This document shows positions 31,703 through 40,964 of a DNA stretch of 64,000 bases, one piece after another (positions within the stretch are counted from its first letter, which is position 1; each line of letters opens with the position of its first letter). A program made the position numbers and the translations under genes. Under the pieces are notes generated by a model. The model was not told the DNA's origin and made no database searches. It was given only the letters and a program-made list of their open reading frames with translations. The stretch spans positions 1 through 64,000 of the forward strand of contig NZ_FOLG01000014.1 in the NCBI RefSeq assembly GCF_900112335.1. The letters are read 5' to 3'. Source of the DNA: Tropicimonas isoalkanivorans. Lineage in GTDB: Bacteria; Pseudomonadota; Alphaproteobacteria; Rhodobacterales; Rhodobacteraceae.

Positions 31703-33406
31703 ATGATCTCGCGCCGTGATTTTCTGCAGGTCTCCATGGCCGCATCCGCTATCGTCGGCGCCTCCGGCTTCGGCAACTGGGCACGGCTGGCCGCTCAGCA
31801 GACCCTGACGCAGGACCAGCTCCTTGAGTTCGACACCTTCGGCAACGTGACGCTGATCCATGTCACGGACATCCACGCGCAGCTCAAGCCGATCTATTTC
31901 CGCGAGCCGGAGATAAACCTCGGCGTGGGGGAGGCCCGTGGCCGTGTCCCGCACATCACCGGCGCCGCCTTTCGCGAGCTCTACGGCATCAAGGACGGCT
32001 CGCCGCTCGCCTACGCGCTGACATACGACGACTTTGCCGCCCTCGGGAAGGAATACGGCCGCGTCGGCGGGCTGGACCGGGTCTCGACCGTGGTGAACGC
32101 CATCCGTGCCGCCCGGCCCGACGCGCTGCTGCTGGACGGCGGGGACACCTGGCACGGGTCCTACACCTGTTACCAGACGGCGGGGCAGGACATGGTCAAT
32201 GTGATGAACAAGCTCGCCCCCGATGCCATGACCTTCCACTGGGAGTTCACACTGGGGTCCGAACGGGTGCTGGAACTGGTGGAGGGTCTGCCCTTCGCCG
32301 CGCTCGGCCAGAACATTTTCGACAAGGAGTGGGACGAGCCGTCCGAGTATTTCGGCAGCTACGAGATGTTCGAGCGTGGCGGCACGAAGATCGCCGTTAT
32401 CGGCCAGGCTTTCCCGTACATGCCCATCGCCAATCCCGGCTGGATGTTCCCGGAGTTCTCGTTCGGCATCCGCGACGAACGGATGCAGGAGATGGTGGAC
32501 GAGGCGCGCGCGGAGGGCGCGGGGCTTGTCGTCGTGCTCTCCCACAACGGTTTCGACGTGGACCACAAGATGGCCTCCCGAGTCTCCGGCATCGACGTGA
32601 TCCTGTCGGGTCACACGCATGATGCCCTGCCGGAGCCCGTACTGGTGGGCGAGACGATCGTCATCGCCTCGGGCTCCAACGGCAAGTTCGTCTCCCGCGT
32701 GGATCTCGACGTGCAGGACGGCCGGATGATGGGCTTCCGCCACAAGCTCATCCCGATCTTCTCCGACGTGATCGAGCCGGACCCGGAGATGACCGCGCTG
32801 ATCGACGAACAGCGCGCGCCCTTCCTCGACCAGCTCACCGAGGTGATCGGCCAGACCGCTGACGATGCGCTGCTCTACCGACGCGGCAACTTCAACGGCA
32901 CGTGGGACGACCTGATCTGCGACGCGCTGCTGTCCGAGCGGGAGGCCGACATTGCCATGTCGCCCGGCGTTCGCTGGGGGCCGTCGTTGCTGCCGGGGCA
33001 GGACATCACGCGGGAGGATCTCTGGAACGCCACGTCCATGACCTATCCCAACGCCTACCGCACCGAGATGACCGGAGACTTCATCAAGGTCGTCATGGAA
33101 GACGTGGCCGACAACCTGTTCAACGAGGACCCGTATTACCAGCAGGGCGGCGACATGGTCCGTGTCGGCGGCATGGGCTACGCCATCGACATTTCCAAGC
33201 CGCAGGGCAGTCGGATCTCCAACATGACCCTCCTGCGGACGGGCGAGGCGATCGACCCGGCCAAGACCTACGTCGTTGCCGGCTGGGCCAGCGTCAACGA
33301 GGGCACCGAGGGGCCGCCGATCTGGGACGTGGTGGAAAGCCACATCAAGAAGCTCGGCACCGTCACCACGGCCCCGAACACCTCCGTCACCGTTTCCGGC
33401 GTCTGA
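31703..33406 (+). CDS. soxB: Thiosulfohydrolase SoxB
   Basis: Dimanganese enzyme that hydrolyses the sulfonate of SoxY-bound thiosulfate to release sulfate. It is 567 residues with a Tat signal (SRRDFLQ) and the calcineurin/5'-nucleotidase fold. Metal ligands are in VTDIHAQ (Asp56, His58), LDGGDTWHGS, LSHNGFDVD and LSGHTHD. The C-terminal domain has GGDMVRVGGMGY. The start ATG lies behind weak ribosome-site sequence (GAGGATAGAATCGC). Confidence 0.96.
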   Translation: MISRRDFLQVSMAASAIVGASGFGNWARLAAQQTLTQDQLLEFDTFGNVTLIHVTDIHAQLKPIYFREPEINLGVGEARGRVPHITGAAFRELYGIKDGSPLAYALTYDDFAALGKEYGRVGGLDRVSTVVNAIRAARPDALLLDGGDTWHGSYTCYQTAGQDMVNVMNKLAPDAMTFHWEFTLGSERVLELVEGLPFAALGQNIFDKEWDEPSEYFGSYEMFERGGTKIAVIGQAFPYMPIANPGWMFPEFSFGIRDERMQEMVDEARAEGAGLVVVLSHNGFDVDHKMASRVSGIDVILSGHTHDALPEPVLVGETIVIASGSNGKFVSRVDLDVQDGRMMGFRHKLIPIFSDVIEPDPEMTALIDEQRAPFLDQLTEVIGQTADDALLYRRGNFNGTWDDLICDALLSEREADIAMSPGVRWGPSLLPGQDITREDLWNATSMTYPNAYRTEMTGDFIKVVMEDVADNLFNEDPYYQQGGDMVRVGGMGYAIDISKPQGSRISNMTLLRTGEAIDPAKTYVVAGWASVNEGTEGPPIWDVVESHIKKLGTVTTAPNTSVTVSGV

Positions 33407-33474
33407 CGCCGGTTCCCGAACACGCCCGCCGGCCCGCCCGGCGGCGAACCGCAACGCAAGGGAGGACATCTCCG

Positions 33475-34758
33475 ATGACCACCAAGGACAAGGGTTCCGA
33501 AACCGGACTGGCCCCGTCGCGGCGGCAGTTCCTGCGAGGAGCCGCCGCCGTCGGCGCAGGGGCCGTCGCAGGTACGGCCGCGAGGGCCGCGGAGCCGGAT
33601 CCGCTGATTACCGAAGTGCAGGACTGGGCGTCGACGACCGGCGCGGGCGTGGACGCCACGCCTTACGGTCTGCCGATCGAGTACGAGAGCGACGTCGTTC
33701 GCCGCACCGTGCCATGGCTCACCGCCGATCCGATCTCCTCGATCAACTTCACGCCGATCCATGCGCTCGACGGCACGATCACGCCGCAGGGCTGCGCCTT
33801 CGAGCGGCACCACTCTGGTGCGATCAGCCTGCGGAAGGAAGATTACCGGCTGATGATCAACGGGCTGGTCGATACACCGCTGGTGTTCACCTACGAGGAC
33901 CTCGAACGCTTCCCGCGAGAGAACCGGACGTACTTCCTCGAATGCGCCGCCAACACCGGCATGGAATGGGCTGGGGCGCAACTCAACGGGGCGCAGTTCA
34001 CCCACGGCATGATCCACAACATGGAATACTCCGGCGTGCCGCTGCGCACTCTGCTTGCCGAAGCCGGCGTGCAGACGGAGGGCAAGTGGGTCTACGTCGA
34101 GGGGGCGGATGCCTCCTCCAACGGCCGCTCGATCCCGCTGGAGAAGGCCCTGGAGGACTGCATGGTCGCCACAAGGGCCAACGGCGAGGCGCTGCGCATG
34201 GAGCACGGCTACCCCGCGCGCCTCGTGGTTCCCGGCTGGGAAGGCAACATGTGGGTGAAGTGGCTGCGCCGCATCGAGGTCACCAACGGCCCCGTCGAGA
34301 GCCGCGAGGAGACCTCCAAATACACCGACACACTTGCCGACGGCACCAGCAGGAAATGGACCTGGGTGATGGACGCCAAATCCGTCATCACCTCGCCCAG
34401 TCCGCAGGCGCCGATCACCCACGGTCACGGGCCACTTGTCATCACCGGCATGGCCTGGTCGGGCCGTGGCGCCATCACGGGCGTCGACGTCACGATGGAT
34501 GGCGGCAAGACCTGGCAGAAGGCACGCCTCGCCGCGCCGGGGCAGGACAAGGCGTTGACCCGCTTCTACCTCGACACCGAGTGGAACGGCGAGGAGATGT
34601 TCCTGCAAAGCCGCGCACGCGACGAGACGGGCTACATCCAGCCGACCAAGGATCAGCTTCGAGAGGTGCGCGGCGAGAACTCGGTCTATCATAACAACGG
34701 TATCCAGACCTGGTGGGTGAACGGCAACGGGGAGGCGGAAAATGTCGAAATTTCCTAA
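33475..34758 (+). CDS. soxC: Molybdopterin sulfane dehydrogenase subunit SoxC
   Basis: Sulfite oxidase-family molybdenum subunit of SoxCD, which oxidises the outer sulfane sulfur on SoxY with six electrons. It is 427 residues with a Tat signal (SRRQFLRGA). The Mo-ligating Cys is in FLECAANTGMEW, and PGWEGNMWVKWL is typical of the family. The presence of soxCD means thiosulfate should be oxidised fully to sulfate without stored sulfur globules. The 3' end overlaps soxD by 17 bases. Confidence 0.95.
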   Translation: MTTKDKGSETGLAPSRRQFLRGAAAVGAGAVAGTAARAAEPDPLITEVQDWASTTGAGVDATPYGLPIEYESDVVRRTVPWLTADPISSINFTPIHALDGTITPQGCAFERHHSGAISLRKEDYRLMINGLVDTPLVFTYEDLERFPRENRTYFLECAANTGMEWAGAQLNGAQFTHGMIHNMEYSGVPLRTLLAEAGVQTEGKWVYVEGADASSNGRSIPLEKALEDCMVATRANGEALRMEHGYPARLVVPGWEGNMWVKWLRRIEVTNGPVESREETSKYTDTLADGTSRKWTWVMDAKSVITSPSPQAPITHGHGPLVITGMAWSGRGAITGVDVTMDGGKTWQKARLAAPGQDKALTRFYLDTEWNGEEMFLQSRARDETGYIQPTKDQLREVRGENSVYHNNGIQTWWVNGNGEAENVEIS

Positions 34759-36346
34759 CCAGCTTGCCTTTGTAGGCGTCGTCGGCGTCTCCGTCATTGC
34801 TCTGTCGGTGGGGCTGTCGGAGCGCGCGGCGCACAAGGCCGCAGAGGCCGCCCACGAGGCGGAGGCGCACGCCGCCGCCGCGACCATGGAGCCGGTCGCT
34901 CAGCACGAGGACCCGGCTGCCGAGGAAACGGCAGCAGCGCCCGCCGCCGAAGAGGCGACCGAAACGGCCGAGGCCGCTAGCGCACCTGAACCGGTGGCGG
35001 CGCAGGAGGCTGACACGGCCGAGGCCGTGCCCGCCGCCGACATGCCCGCGTCGGAAGAGACGACGGAGACTGCCTCCGCCGACACCGCGCCCGAGCCGGA
35101 CGCGGTCGAGGAGGTCGCGGCCGCCGAGGCAACGCCCGTCCCTGTCGTCGATGGTGCGACCGACACGCTAAACGGGCAGGGCGACACCATGGCCGTGGCC
35201 GGTGAGGACACGGCGCCTGCCCACGCCAAGTTCGGTCTGGGCCGCGTTGCGCTGCCGGAAGAGATCGCTGCCTGGAACCTTGACATCATGCCGGACGGCA
35301 CCGGCCTGCCGGAGGGCGAGGGCGACGTCTGGACCGGCGACGAGGTGTTCGCCGAGAACTGCGCGGTCTGCCACGGCGACTTTGCTGAAGGCGTCGACAA
35401 CTGGCCCAAGCTCGCCGGGGGCAAGGGCACGCTCGACCGGAAGGACCCGGTGAAGACAGTCGGCTCCTACTGGCCCTACCTGTCGACCACCTACGATTAC
35501 GTCCGCCGCTCGATGCCCTTCGGCATGGCACAGACGCTGAGCGACGACGACGTCTATGCGATCGTCGCCTATATCCTCTATTCCAACGACCTCGTGGACG
35601 AGGATTTCGTGCTCTCGAAGGACACGTTCCTGGACGTGGAGATGCCGAATGCCGACGGCTTCATCGTAGATGATCGTGCGGAGACGGAGTACGACCAGTT
35701 CAGCCAAGAGCCTTGCATGGAGAGCTGCAAGGAGTCGGTGGAAATCACCATGCGCGCCGCGGTGCTCGACGTAACGCCGGATCATGGCGGGGACGAGGCG
35801 GCGGCCGAGCCCGCGCCGGAGGACGACGCCAGCCAGATGGCCGAAGCCACGCCGGAGGAGGCCACGGCTGAATCGGCGGAAGAGAGCGCCTCCGCGCCGG
35901 CCGCCGAATCGGAAGCCGCGCCCGAGACTGCCGACGCCAGCACGCCGGACGCCGCGCCCGAGAGTGCCGACGACAGCGAGCCCGAGGCAGCGGCCGAGGA
36001 AGCGGCGGCTGTCGCTGTTGCCGCTGACCCGGAACTCGTCGCCGCGGGTGAGAAGGTGTTCAAGAAGTGCCAAGCCTGCCACCAGGTGGGCGAGGGGGCC
36101 AAGAACCGCGTCGGGCCGGTGCTCAACGGGGTTGTCGGCCGCACTGCCGGCACGCTGGACGGCTTCAAGTACTCCAAGGCCATGATCGGCGCGGGGGAAG
36201 AGGGACTGACCTGGACGTCGGAGACGCTCCACGAGTATCTCGCCGATCCCAAGGGCTATCTGAAAGGCAACAAGATGGCCTTTGCCGGTTTGAAGAAGCC
36301 CGACGACGTGGACGCTGTCGTTGCCTTCCTCGAAGCGCACCCGTGA
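34742..36346 (+). CDS. soxD: Di-haem cytochrome c SoxD with long acidic linkers
   Basis: Electron-accepting subunit of SoxCD. Haem sites are CAVCH (207-211) and CQACH (443-447). The N-terminus has one hydrophobic segment (residues 7-25), an anchor or signal. The product has 534 residues against roughly 380-400 in the SoxD proteins I remember; the excess lies in two low-complexity Ala/Glu/Pro regions (about 30-155 and 355-435). The second joins the two haem domains. These parts are highly acidic and should be disordered. GGAGG precedes the ATG inside soxC. Confidence 0.93.
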   Translation: MSKFPNQLAFVGVVGVSVIALSVGLSERAAHKAAEAAHEAEAHAAAATMEPVAQHEDPAAEETAAAPAAEEATETAEAASAPEPVAAQEADTAEAVPAADMPASEETTETASADTAPEPDAVEEVAAAEATPVPVVDGATDTLNGQGDTMAVAGEDTAPAHAKFGLGRVALPEEIAAWNLDIMPDGTGLPEGEGDVWTGDEVFAENCAVCHGDFAEGVDNWPKLAGGKGTLDRKDPVKTVGSYWPYLSTTYDYVRRSMPFGMAQTLSDDDVYAIVAYILYSNDLVDEDFVLSKDTFLDVEMPNADGFIVDDRAETEYDQFSQEPCMESCKESVEITMRAAVLDVTPDHGGDEAAAEPAPEDDASQMAEATPEEATAESAEESASAPAAESEAAPETADASTPDAAPESADDSEPEAAAEEAAAVAVAADPELVAAGEKVFKKCQACHQVGEGAKNRVGPVLNGVVGRTAGTLDGFKYSKAMIGAGEEGLTWTSETLHEYLADPKGYLKGNKMAFAGLKKPDDVDAVVAFLEAHP

Positions 36347-37056
36347 CGCCGGCGCCGCGCTCCGTCGCGGCAGCGGCCGCCCTTCTGCTCGCGCCGGCCC
36401 TCCCGGCCGGCGCCAGCACCTTCGGCGACGTGGACCGGGGCGCCGCGCTCTGGGCGCAATGCCGCCCTTGCCACGAAATCGGCGAGGCGGCCCGGAACAA
36501 GATCGGGCCGAACCTGAATTTCGTGTTCGGTCGCAAGGCGGCGGACGTCGATGACTTTCGCTATTCAGAGGCGATGCAACGCGCCCGGAACGAGGGTCTG
36601 GTCTGGTCGCTTGACACTCTCGATAAGTTCATCGCGCAGCCGAACGCCGTCGTTCCGGGAACGCGAATGGGGTTTCCGGGGCTCTCCGACCCGGCTGCGC
36701 GGGCCGACGTGCTGGCCTGGCTTCGGAAGAACTCGGACAACCCGCGCGATATCCCGGAGGCCCCGCCGACGGCTGTGGGCACAGATCACAGTGTGGCACC
36801 GGAGATCCTCGCCATTGTAGGAGATGCCGAATACGGCGCCTACCTCGCCAGCGAGTGCCTGACCTGCCACCGCGCGGGCGGGGCGATGGAAGGCATCCCT
36901 TCGGTCACCGGCTGGCCGCAGGAGGACTTCGTCGTGGCCATGCATGCCTACAAGGACAAAGTGCGCGATCATCCGGTCATGCAGATGATGGCCGGTCGGT
37001 TGAACAACGAAGAGATCGCCGCTCTCGCCGCCTATTTCGCCGACCTCGGCGGATAG
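36343..37056 (+). CDS. soxE: Di-haem cytochrome c SoxE
   Basis: A 237-residue periplasmic cytochrome with a signal peptide (1 to about 24) and two haem sites, CRPCH (40-44) and CLTCH (172-176). In known clusters it pairs with the flavoprotein SoxF as a sulfide dehydrogenase; soxF follows directly. I chose GTG 36343 because it overlaps the soxD stop as GTGA and gives a proper signal peptide. The first half resembles class I cytochrome c; the second is a shorter cytochrome domain. Confidence 0.9.
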   Translation: MTPAPRSVAAAAALLLAPALPAGASTFGDVDRGAALWAQCRPCHEIGEAARNKIGPNLNFVFGRKAADVDDFRYSEAMQRARNEGLVWSLDTLDKFIAQPNAVVPGTRMGFPGLSDPAARADVLAWLRKNSDNPRDIPEAPPTAVGTDHSVAPEILAIVGDAEYGAYLASECLTCHRAGGAMEGIPSVTGWPQEDFVVAMHAYKDKVRDHPVMQMMAGRLNNEEIAALAAYFADLGG

Positions 37057-37100
37057 GAGCAGGGCGAAACGGGAGGGAACCAGACAGGGGAGGACACGTT

Positions 37101-38372
37101 ATGGTACTGGATCGCCGGCATTTTCTGGGAACCTCCGTAGCTCTGACGGCCACTCTGGCCGCGCCGGTGGTTTGGGGACAGGCCAATGGCCGGCCGAAGG
37201 TCGTGGTGATCGGGGGTGGCCCAGGCGGCGCCACCGCGGCGCGCTACATCGCCAAGGACAGCGACGGCGGGATTGATGTGACCCTCGTGGAGCCCACGCG
37301 GGACTACTACACCTGCTTCTTCTCGAACCTTTACATTGGCGGTTTCCGCGACCTGGCCTCGCTCCGGCATTCCTACGGGGCACTTGCATCCGTGTACGGC
37401 ATCAACGTGGTGCACGAGACGGCGGTCGGCGTGGATCGCGATGCGAGAACGGTAACGCTCTCGTGCGGTGCCGTACTTCCCTACGACCGTCTCGTGATCT
37501 CCCCCGGAATCGACTTCGTCGAGGGGTCTGTGCCCGGTTGGGACGTGTCGGCCCAGCACGCAATGCCCCATGCCTACAAGGCGGGGTCGCAGACGGAGTT
37601 GGCGAAGGCGCAGGTCGCGGCCATGCCGGAGGGCGGCCTGTTCTGCATGATCGCCCCGCCCAACCCCTTCCGCTGTCCGCCCGGCCCATACGAGAGGGTG
37701 AGCATGGTCGCGCATGTCCTGAAGCAGACCAACCCGCGGGCGAAGATCCTCATCGCGGACCCCAAGGAGAAGTACTCCAAGCAGGCGCTCTTCGAGGAAG
37801 GCTGGCAGGCGCATTACACCGGCATGATCGACCGCTTGGGGCCGGATTTCGGCGGCGGCAACGTGATGGTGGACCCGGGCGAGATGACCGTGGATATCGA
37901 CGGCGAGGTGACCCGCGTGGACGTCTGCAACGTCATCCCGGCGCAGAAGGCGGGGCGGATCGCGGAGCTTGCAGGCCTGACGGACGAGACGGGCTATTGC
38001 CCCATCGTGCCGGCCACGATGCAGAGCCGGCTTGACGCGGCCGTGCACGTGCTGGGCGATGCCGCCCACCAAGGGGATATGCCGAAGTCTGCCTTCGCTG
38101 CCAACAGCCAGGCCAAGGTCGCCGCCATGGCGATCCGGGGGGCGCTGACGGGCTCCAAGGTTTTCCCGGCCAAGTTTTCGAACACTTGCTGGTCGCTGAT
38201 TTCGCCGGAGAACGGAGTGAAGGTTGGCGCGACCTACGAGGCCACGGAAGAGAAGATCGCCAAGGTCGACGGGTTCATCAGCCAGACCGACGAAGAGGCC
38301 GCGCTCCGGCAGGCCACGTTCGAGGAGTCCCTCGGCTGGTACGCCGGGATCACGGCGGACATCTTCGGCTGA
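37101..38372 (+). CDS. soxF: Flavoprotein sulfide dehydrogenase subunit SoxF (FccB-like)
   Basis: A 423-residue flavoprotein of the flavocytochrome c family that oxidises sulfide and passes electrons to SoxE. It has a Tat signal (RRHFLG) and the FAD-binding GGGPGGATAA near residue 40. Cys residues typical of FccB occur in DYYTCFFSN and FSNTCWSLI. GGGGAGG stands upstream of the ATG. It lies 44 bases after soxE. Confidence 0.93.
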   Translation: MVLDRRHFLGTSVALTATLAAPVVWGQANGRPKVVVIGGGPGGATAARYIAKDSDGGIDVTLVEPTRDYYTCFFSNLYIGGFRDLASLRHSYGALASVYGINVVHETAVGVDRDARTVTLSCGAVLPYDRLVISPGIDFVEGSVPGWDVSAQHAMPHAYKAGSQTELAKAQVAAMPEGGLFCMIAPPNPFRCPPGPYERVSMVAHVLKQTNPRAKILIADPKEKYSKQALFEEGWQAHYTGMIDRLGPDFGGGNVMVDPGEMTVDIDGEVTRVDVCNVIPAQKAGRIAELAGLTDETGYCPIVPATMQSRLDAAVHVLGDAAHQGDMPKSAFAANSQAKVAAMAIRGALTGSKVFPAKFSNTCWSLISPENGVKVGATYEATEEKIAKVDGFISQTDEEAALRQATFEESLGWYAGITADIFG

Positions 38373-38422
38373 GCGGGCATCTATTCGAGACGACGCAGAC
38401 CATGACCAACTGGGAGAACACC

Positions 38423-38860
38423 ATGTATCGCTTGATTTCCACCCTCGCCGCGGGCTGTTTCGCGCTCGCTCTGCCAGCCGCCGCGCAGGAGGCCGTGCTT
38501 CACGATTTCGACGGCAGCTTCGACGACGCGACCTTTGCCGTGGAGAGCGCCATCGTCGGACAGGGACTCGTGGTGGATTATGTCAGCCACACGGGCGAGA
38601 TGCTGAACCGTACCGGCGAGGACGTGGGCAGCGACGTGAAGATCTTCGACGCGGCCGACATCTTCCTGTTCTGCTCGGCGGTTGTGTCGCGCAGCGTGAT
38701 GGAGGCGGACCCGATGAACGTCATCCACTGCCCCTACAACATCTTCGTGCTGGAGAGGGACGGCAAGGTGCAGGTCGGCCACCGCACCTATCCCGAAGGT
38801 CCGATGCAGGAGGTACAGGCGCTCCTCGACGGAATCGTGAAGGAGGCTGTCGGGGACTAG
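38423..38860 (+). CDS. Periplasmic DUF302 protein of the sox cluster
   Basis: A 145-residue protein with a signal peptide (1 to about 21, ending PAAAQ) and a DUF302 domain (YNIFVLERDGKVQVGHRTYP). Cys are in FLFCSAV and IHCPYN. The start is ATG 38423, behind GGGAG; an ATG seven codons upstream is less well placed. It follows soxF by 50 bases, the position where soxG/soxH lie in Paracoccus. Function unknown; DUF302 proteins are often found with sulfur and redox genes. Confidence 0.85.
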   Translation: MYRLISTLAAGCFALALPAAAQEAVLHDFDGSFDDATFAVESAIVGQGLVVDYVSHTGEMLNRTGEDVGSDVKIFDAADIFLFCSAVVSRSVMEADPMNVIHCPYNIFVLERDGKVQVGHRTYPEGPMQEVQALLDGIVKEAVGD

Positions 38861-38872
38861 CCGGCGCCTGCT

Positions 38873-39784
38873 TTACGACCCCTCGTAGGAGATTCGCCAC
38901 CGCTCTGGCACGCGGTCTCCGAACCGATCCCGCACGAAGCGGTATACGTGATCCAGTTCCTCCACCGCGAGTTCCCGGAACGCTTCGCTGATAGGCGCGC
39001 CCGTCGATATACCCTGGTTCCGCTTGCGGCTCGCGTCCGTCTCGACCGGATCGACGCCGAGAAAGCCGAACAGCCGTTCGATGCTCTCGGTCCGAAAGAG
39101 GTGTTCGAAGAACTCGTAGTGGATCTTTTCTTGGCTTACGGCCGCCTCGAGATTTTCGAGTGTCCTCACGTAGTACGCGCGGGCCATTGCTGCCTCGTCC
39201 CTTACAGCGAGCCTCGCTTTCAACTCGGCCAGCACCCTCTCCTCGGTGATGGGGGCCCCGTCATCAGACTTTCGCAAATCGTGACGAATTCCGGAGTGCA
39301 GGCGGTCAACCGGGTCGCGCATGAGAAAGATGAAGCGGCAATCCTCGTTGAGCGACGCCATCTCGGCATAAGTGCCAGCACCGAGAAGCGCGTAGGCCGG
39401 CGTAACCTCTCCCACGATCGGCGCGTCGCTGTAGCGGGAAAAAAGGACATCGGCGTAGTTGCTATGGCGCATGTCCGGTGTCTCACGCATCCGGGCGGCC
39501 GCGCGATAGTACCGCAACGCCGGCGCCCGGGCGAGGCGTCGCCATAGGGGCAGACGCTCCAGCGTGTCCAAGTGCGCGCGGGCGTGGTTCTTTGGCTTGT
39601 CGTTGAACGGCGGTCGCACCACGTCCCAGTAATGCAACTCCCGTTGGTGTGCGACGTGGATCTCCGGATGCGACCGGAGGAGGGCATTCAGCCACGACGT
39701 GCCGCATTTCGCGGCCCCAACCCCAAAAATCAGCGTCCTAGGACGGCCAAAGCGCGGATCGAACGACGTGTTGGTCAGTGTCAG
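38873..39784 (-). CDS. Sulfotransferase family protein with probable CTG start
   Basis: A PAPS-dependent sulfotransferase of about 303 residues. The 5'-phosphosulfate loop is GAAKCGTSW and the 3'-phosphate site is FIFLMRDPVDRLHSG. No ATG, GTG or TTG lies in frame within at least 25 codons upstream of the P-loop. The best start is CTG at 39784, eight bases after GGAGG (39797-39793), which gives a short N-terminus of normal appearance. It converges on the sox cluster. The acceptor (lipid, sugar or peptide) is unknown. The family is certain; the start is not. Confidence 0.78.
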   Translation of the reverse strand: MTLTNTSFDPRFGRPRTLIFGVGAAKCGTSWLNALLRSHPEIHVAHQRELHYWDVVRPPFNDKPKNHARAHLDTLERLPLWRRLARAPALRYYRAAARMRETPDMRHSNYADVLFSRYSDAPIVGEVTPAYALLGAGTYAEMASLNEDCRFIFLMRDPVDRLHSGIRHDLRKSDDGAPITEERVLAELKARLAVRDEAAMARAYYVRTLENLEAAVSQEKIHYEFFEHLFRTESIERLFGFLGVDPVETDASRKRNQGISTGAPISEAFRELAVEELDHVYRFVRDRFGDRVPERWRISYEGS

Positions 39785-39894
39785 AGCGCGAACCTCCAGT
39801 GCGGCGCCCGATACAACGAGCGCCTTTCGAGCTTCCGCATAGATAGAACGGCGGGGCGAAAGGGCGACAGTTTCCTTTCGTGCCCAAGTATCCC

Positions 39895-40953
39895 TCAGCC
39901 GAGGGCCACCAAGTGGTTGTCCCAGGACCATCCGCCCGGCACTGCAACGGTCCGCACGCCCCCGCTGCCACCGAAGGCAAGCCCCCCCTCGATGGTAAAG
40001 GCCAATCCCCCGGCCGCCGGCGCGGCCCCGGCGGCAACCGGCAGTTCCCGTCCGTCCAGCTCTGCGCCGGAGGCGTCGAAGAACAGCGCGTAATCCCCTT
40101 TCGGGCCGGTCAGGGCGATCTCCCGGCTGGACGGCGCAATCGCAATGGAGCCCGCGTACTGCTTCAGCCGCGCCGTCTGCGAGTGGTCGTGATACGCCAA
40201 CGGAGACCCGCGCCGGTGGGTCGCCAGAAGTGGCACCGGCGTCATCGGGTTGCCCTGCCACTGCAAGGCGATCGCCACCATGTCGCCCGCCGCCGCGATA
40301 TGACGAATGGAGTTCTGGCGATACGCGGCCGGGGGCTCCACAGTCTCCTCAATTCCGCCGCCGTCGCCAAGGTAGGTCAGGTTCGGCCGCATCGTCGGGA
40401 TGTTCAGCTTTTTCCGGTCGTAGTCCGGATGGGTCTGTATGCCCCCGTTCGCCACCGCGAAGCCTCCGCGTGCCAGCCGGATCATCTCGTGCGGTCCAAT
40501 TCCGCCCGATGGCAGGTCATCCACGCGAACATACCCCTCTGCCGCGTCCCACACGCCGATCCGCCCTTCCGGGACGTCATAGGCGTTCTCCGTGGTCAAA
40601 AGGTACCGCCCATCGGCGCTATAGGCCCCATGGCCATAGAAATGGCGCCCCTCCGGCGAAGTCAGCCGGGCCACCTCCGAGCCATCGCTGCAGTCCATCA
40701 CCACGGCAAAGGTGCCGGGCCGCCGCGCCATGGCGACGGCCTCCGCTCGGGATGGATGCAGCGCCGCCGCATGGCCTCGCCCGGGGATCGGGAACGAGAA
40801 GCAGACCGCGCCCTCTGCGCTCAGACCAACGATCCAGGTCGAGGTGTCGCCCTTCGAGGCCGCCGTGACGAACGCGGGCGCCCCGGCCAGCGCCCATCCG
40901 GGTGTGGCGAGCGCAGCGGCGGTGCCGGCAGCAAGGAAATGTCTTCGGTGCAT
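39895..40953 (-). CDS. DUF1513 periplasmic beta-propeller protein of the iron module
   Basis: A 352-residue exported protein with a Tat-like signal (HRRHFLAAGTAAALA) and repeated beta-propeller blade sequences (GEVWD-like turns, PHEMIRL, QYAGSIAIAP). DUF1513 proteins are encoded with imelysins and di-haem oxidoreductases in iron-acquisition clusters, as here. GGAG stands before the ATG at 40953. It lies 11 bases after the di-haem gene, so it belongs to the same transcript. Its exact role is unknown. Confidence 0.85.
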   Translation of the reverse strand: MHRRHFLAAGTAAALATPGWALAGAPAFVTAASKGDTSTWIVGLSAEGAVCFSFPIPGRGHAAALHPSRAEAVAMARRPGTFAVVMDCSDGSEVARLTSPEGRHFYGHGAYSADGRYLLTTENAYDVPEGRIGVWDAAEGYVRVDDLPSGGIGPHEMIRLARGGFAVANGGIQTHPDYDRKKLNIPTMRPNLTYLGDGGGIEETVEPPAAYRQNSIRHIAAAGDMVAIALQWQGNPMTPVPLLATHRRGSPLAYHDHSQTARLKQYAGSIAIAPSSREIALTGPKGDYALFFDASGAELDGRELPVAAGAAPAAGGLAFTIEGGLAFGGSGGVRTVAVPGGWSWDNHLVALG

Positions 40954-40964
40954 GGAAGTCTCCG

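Noticed and set aside
31538-33469. Minus-strand frame of 643 codons opposite soxB
   Set aside because: Covers the soxA-soxB terminator and soxB antisense; no domain recognised.
33268-34887. Minus-strand frame of 539 codons opposite soxC
   Set aside because: Antisense to a complete SoxC with Tat signal and Mo-Cys; no motif of its own.
39785-40261. Upstream extension of the sulfotransferase frame
   Set aside because: It runs through the neighbouring DUF1513 gene in another frame and shows no sulfotransferase sequence.
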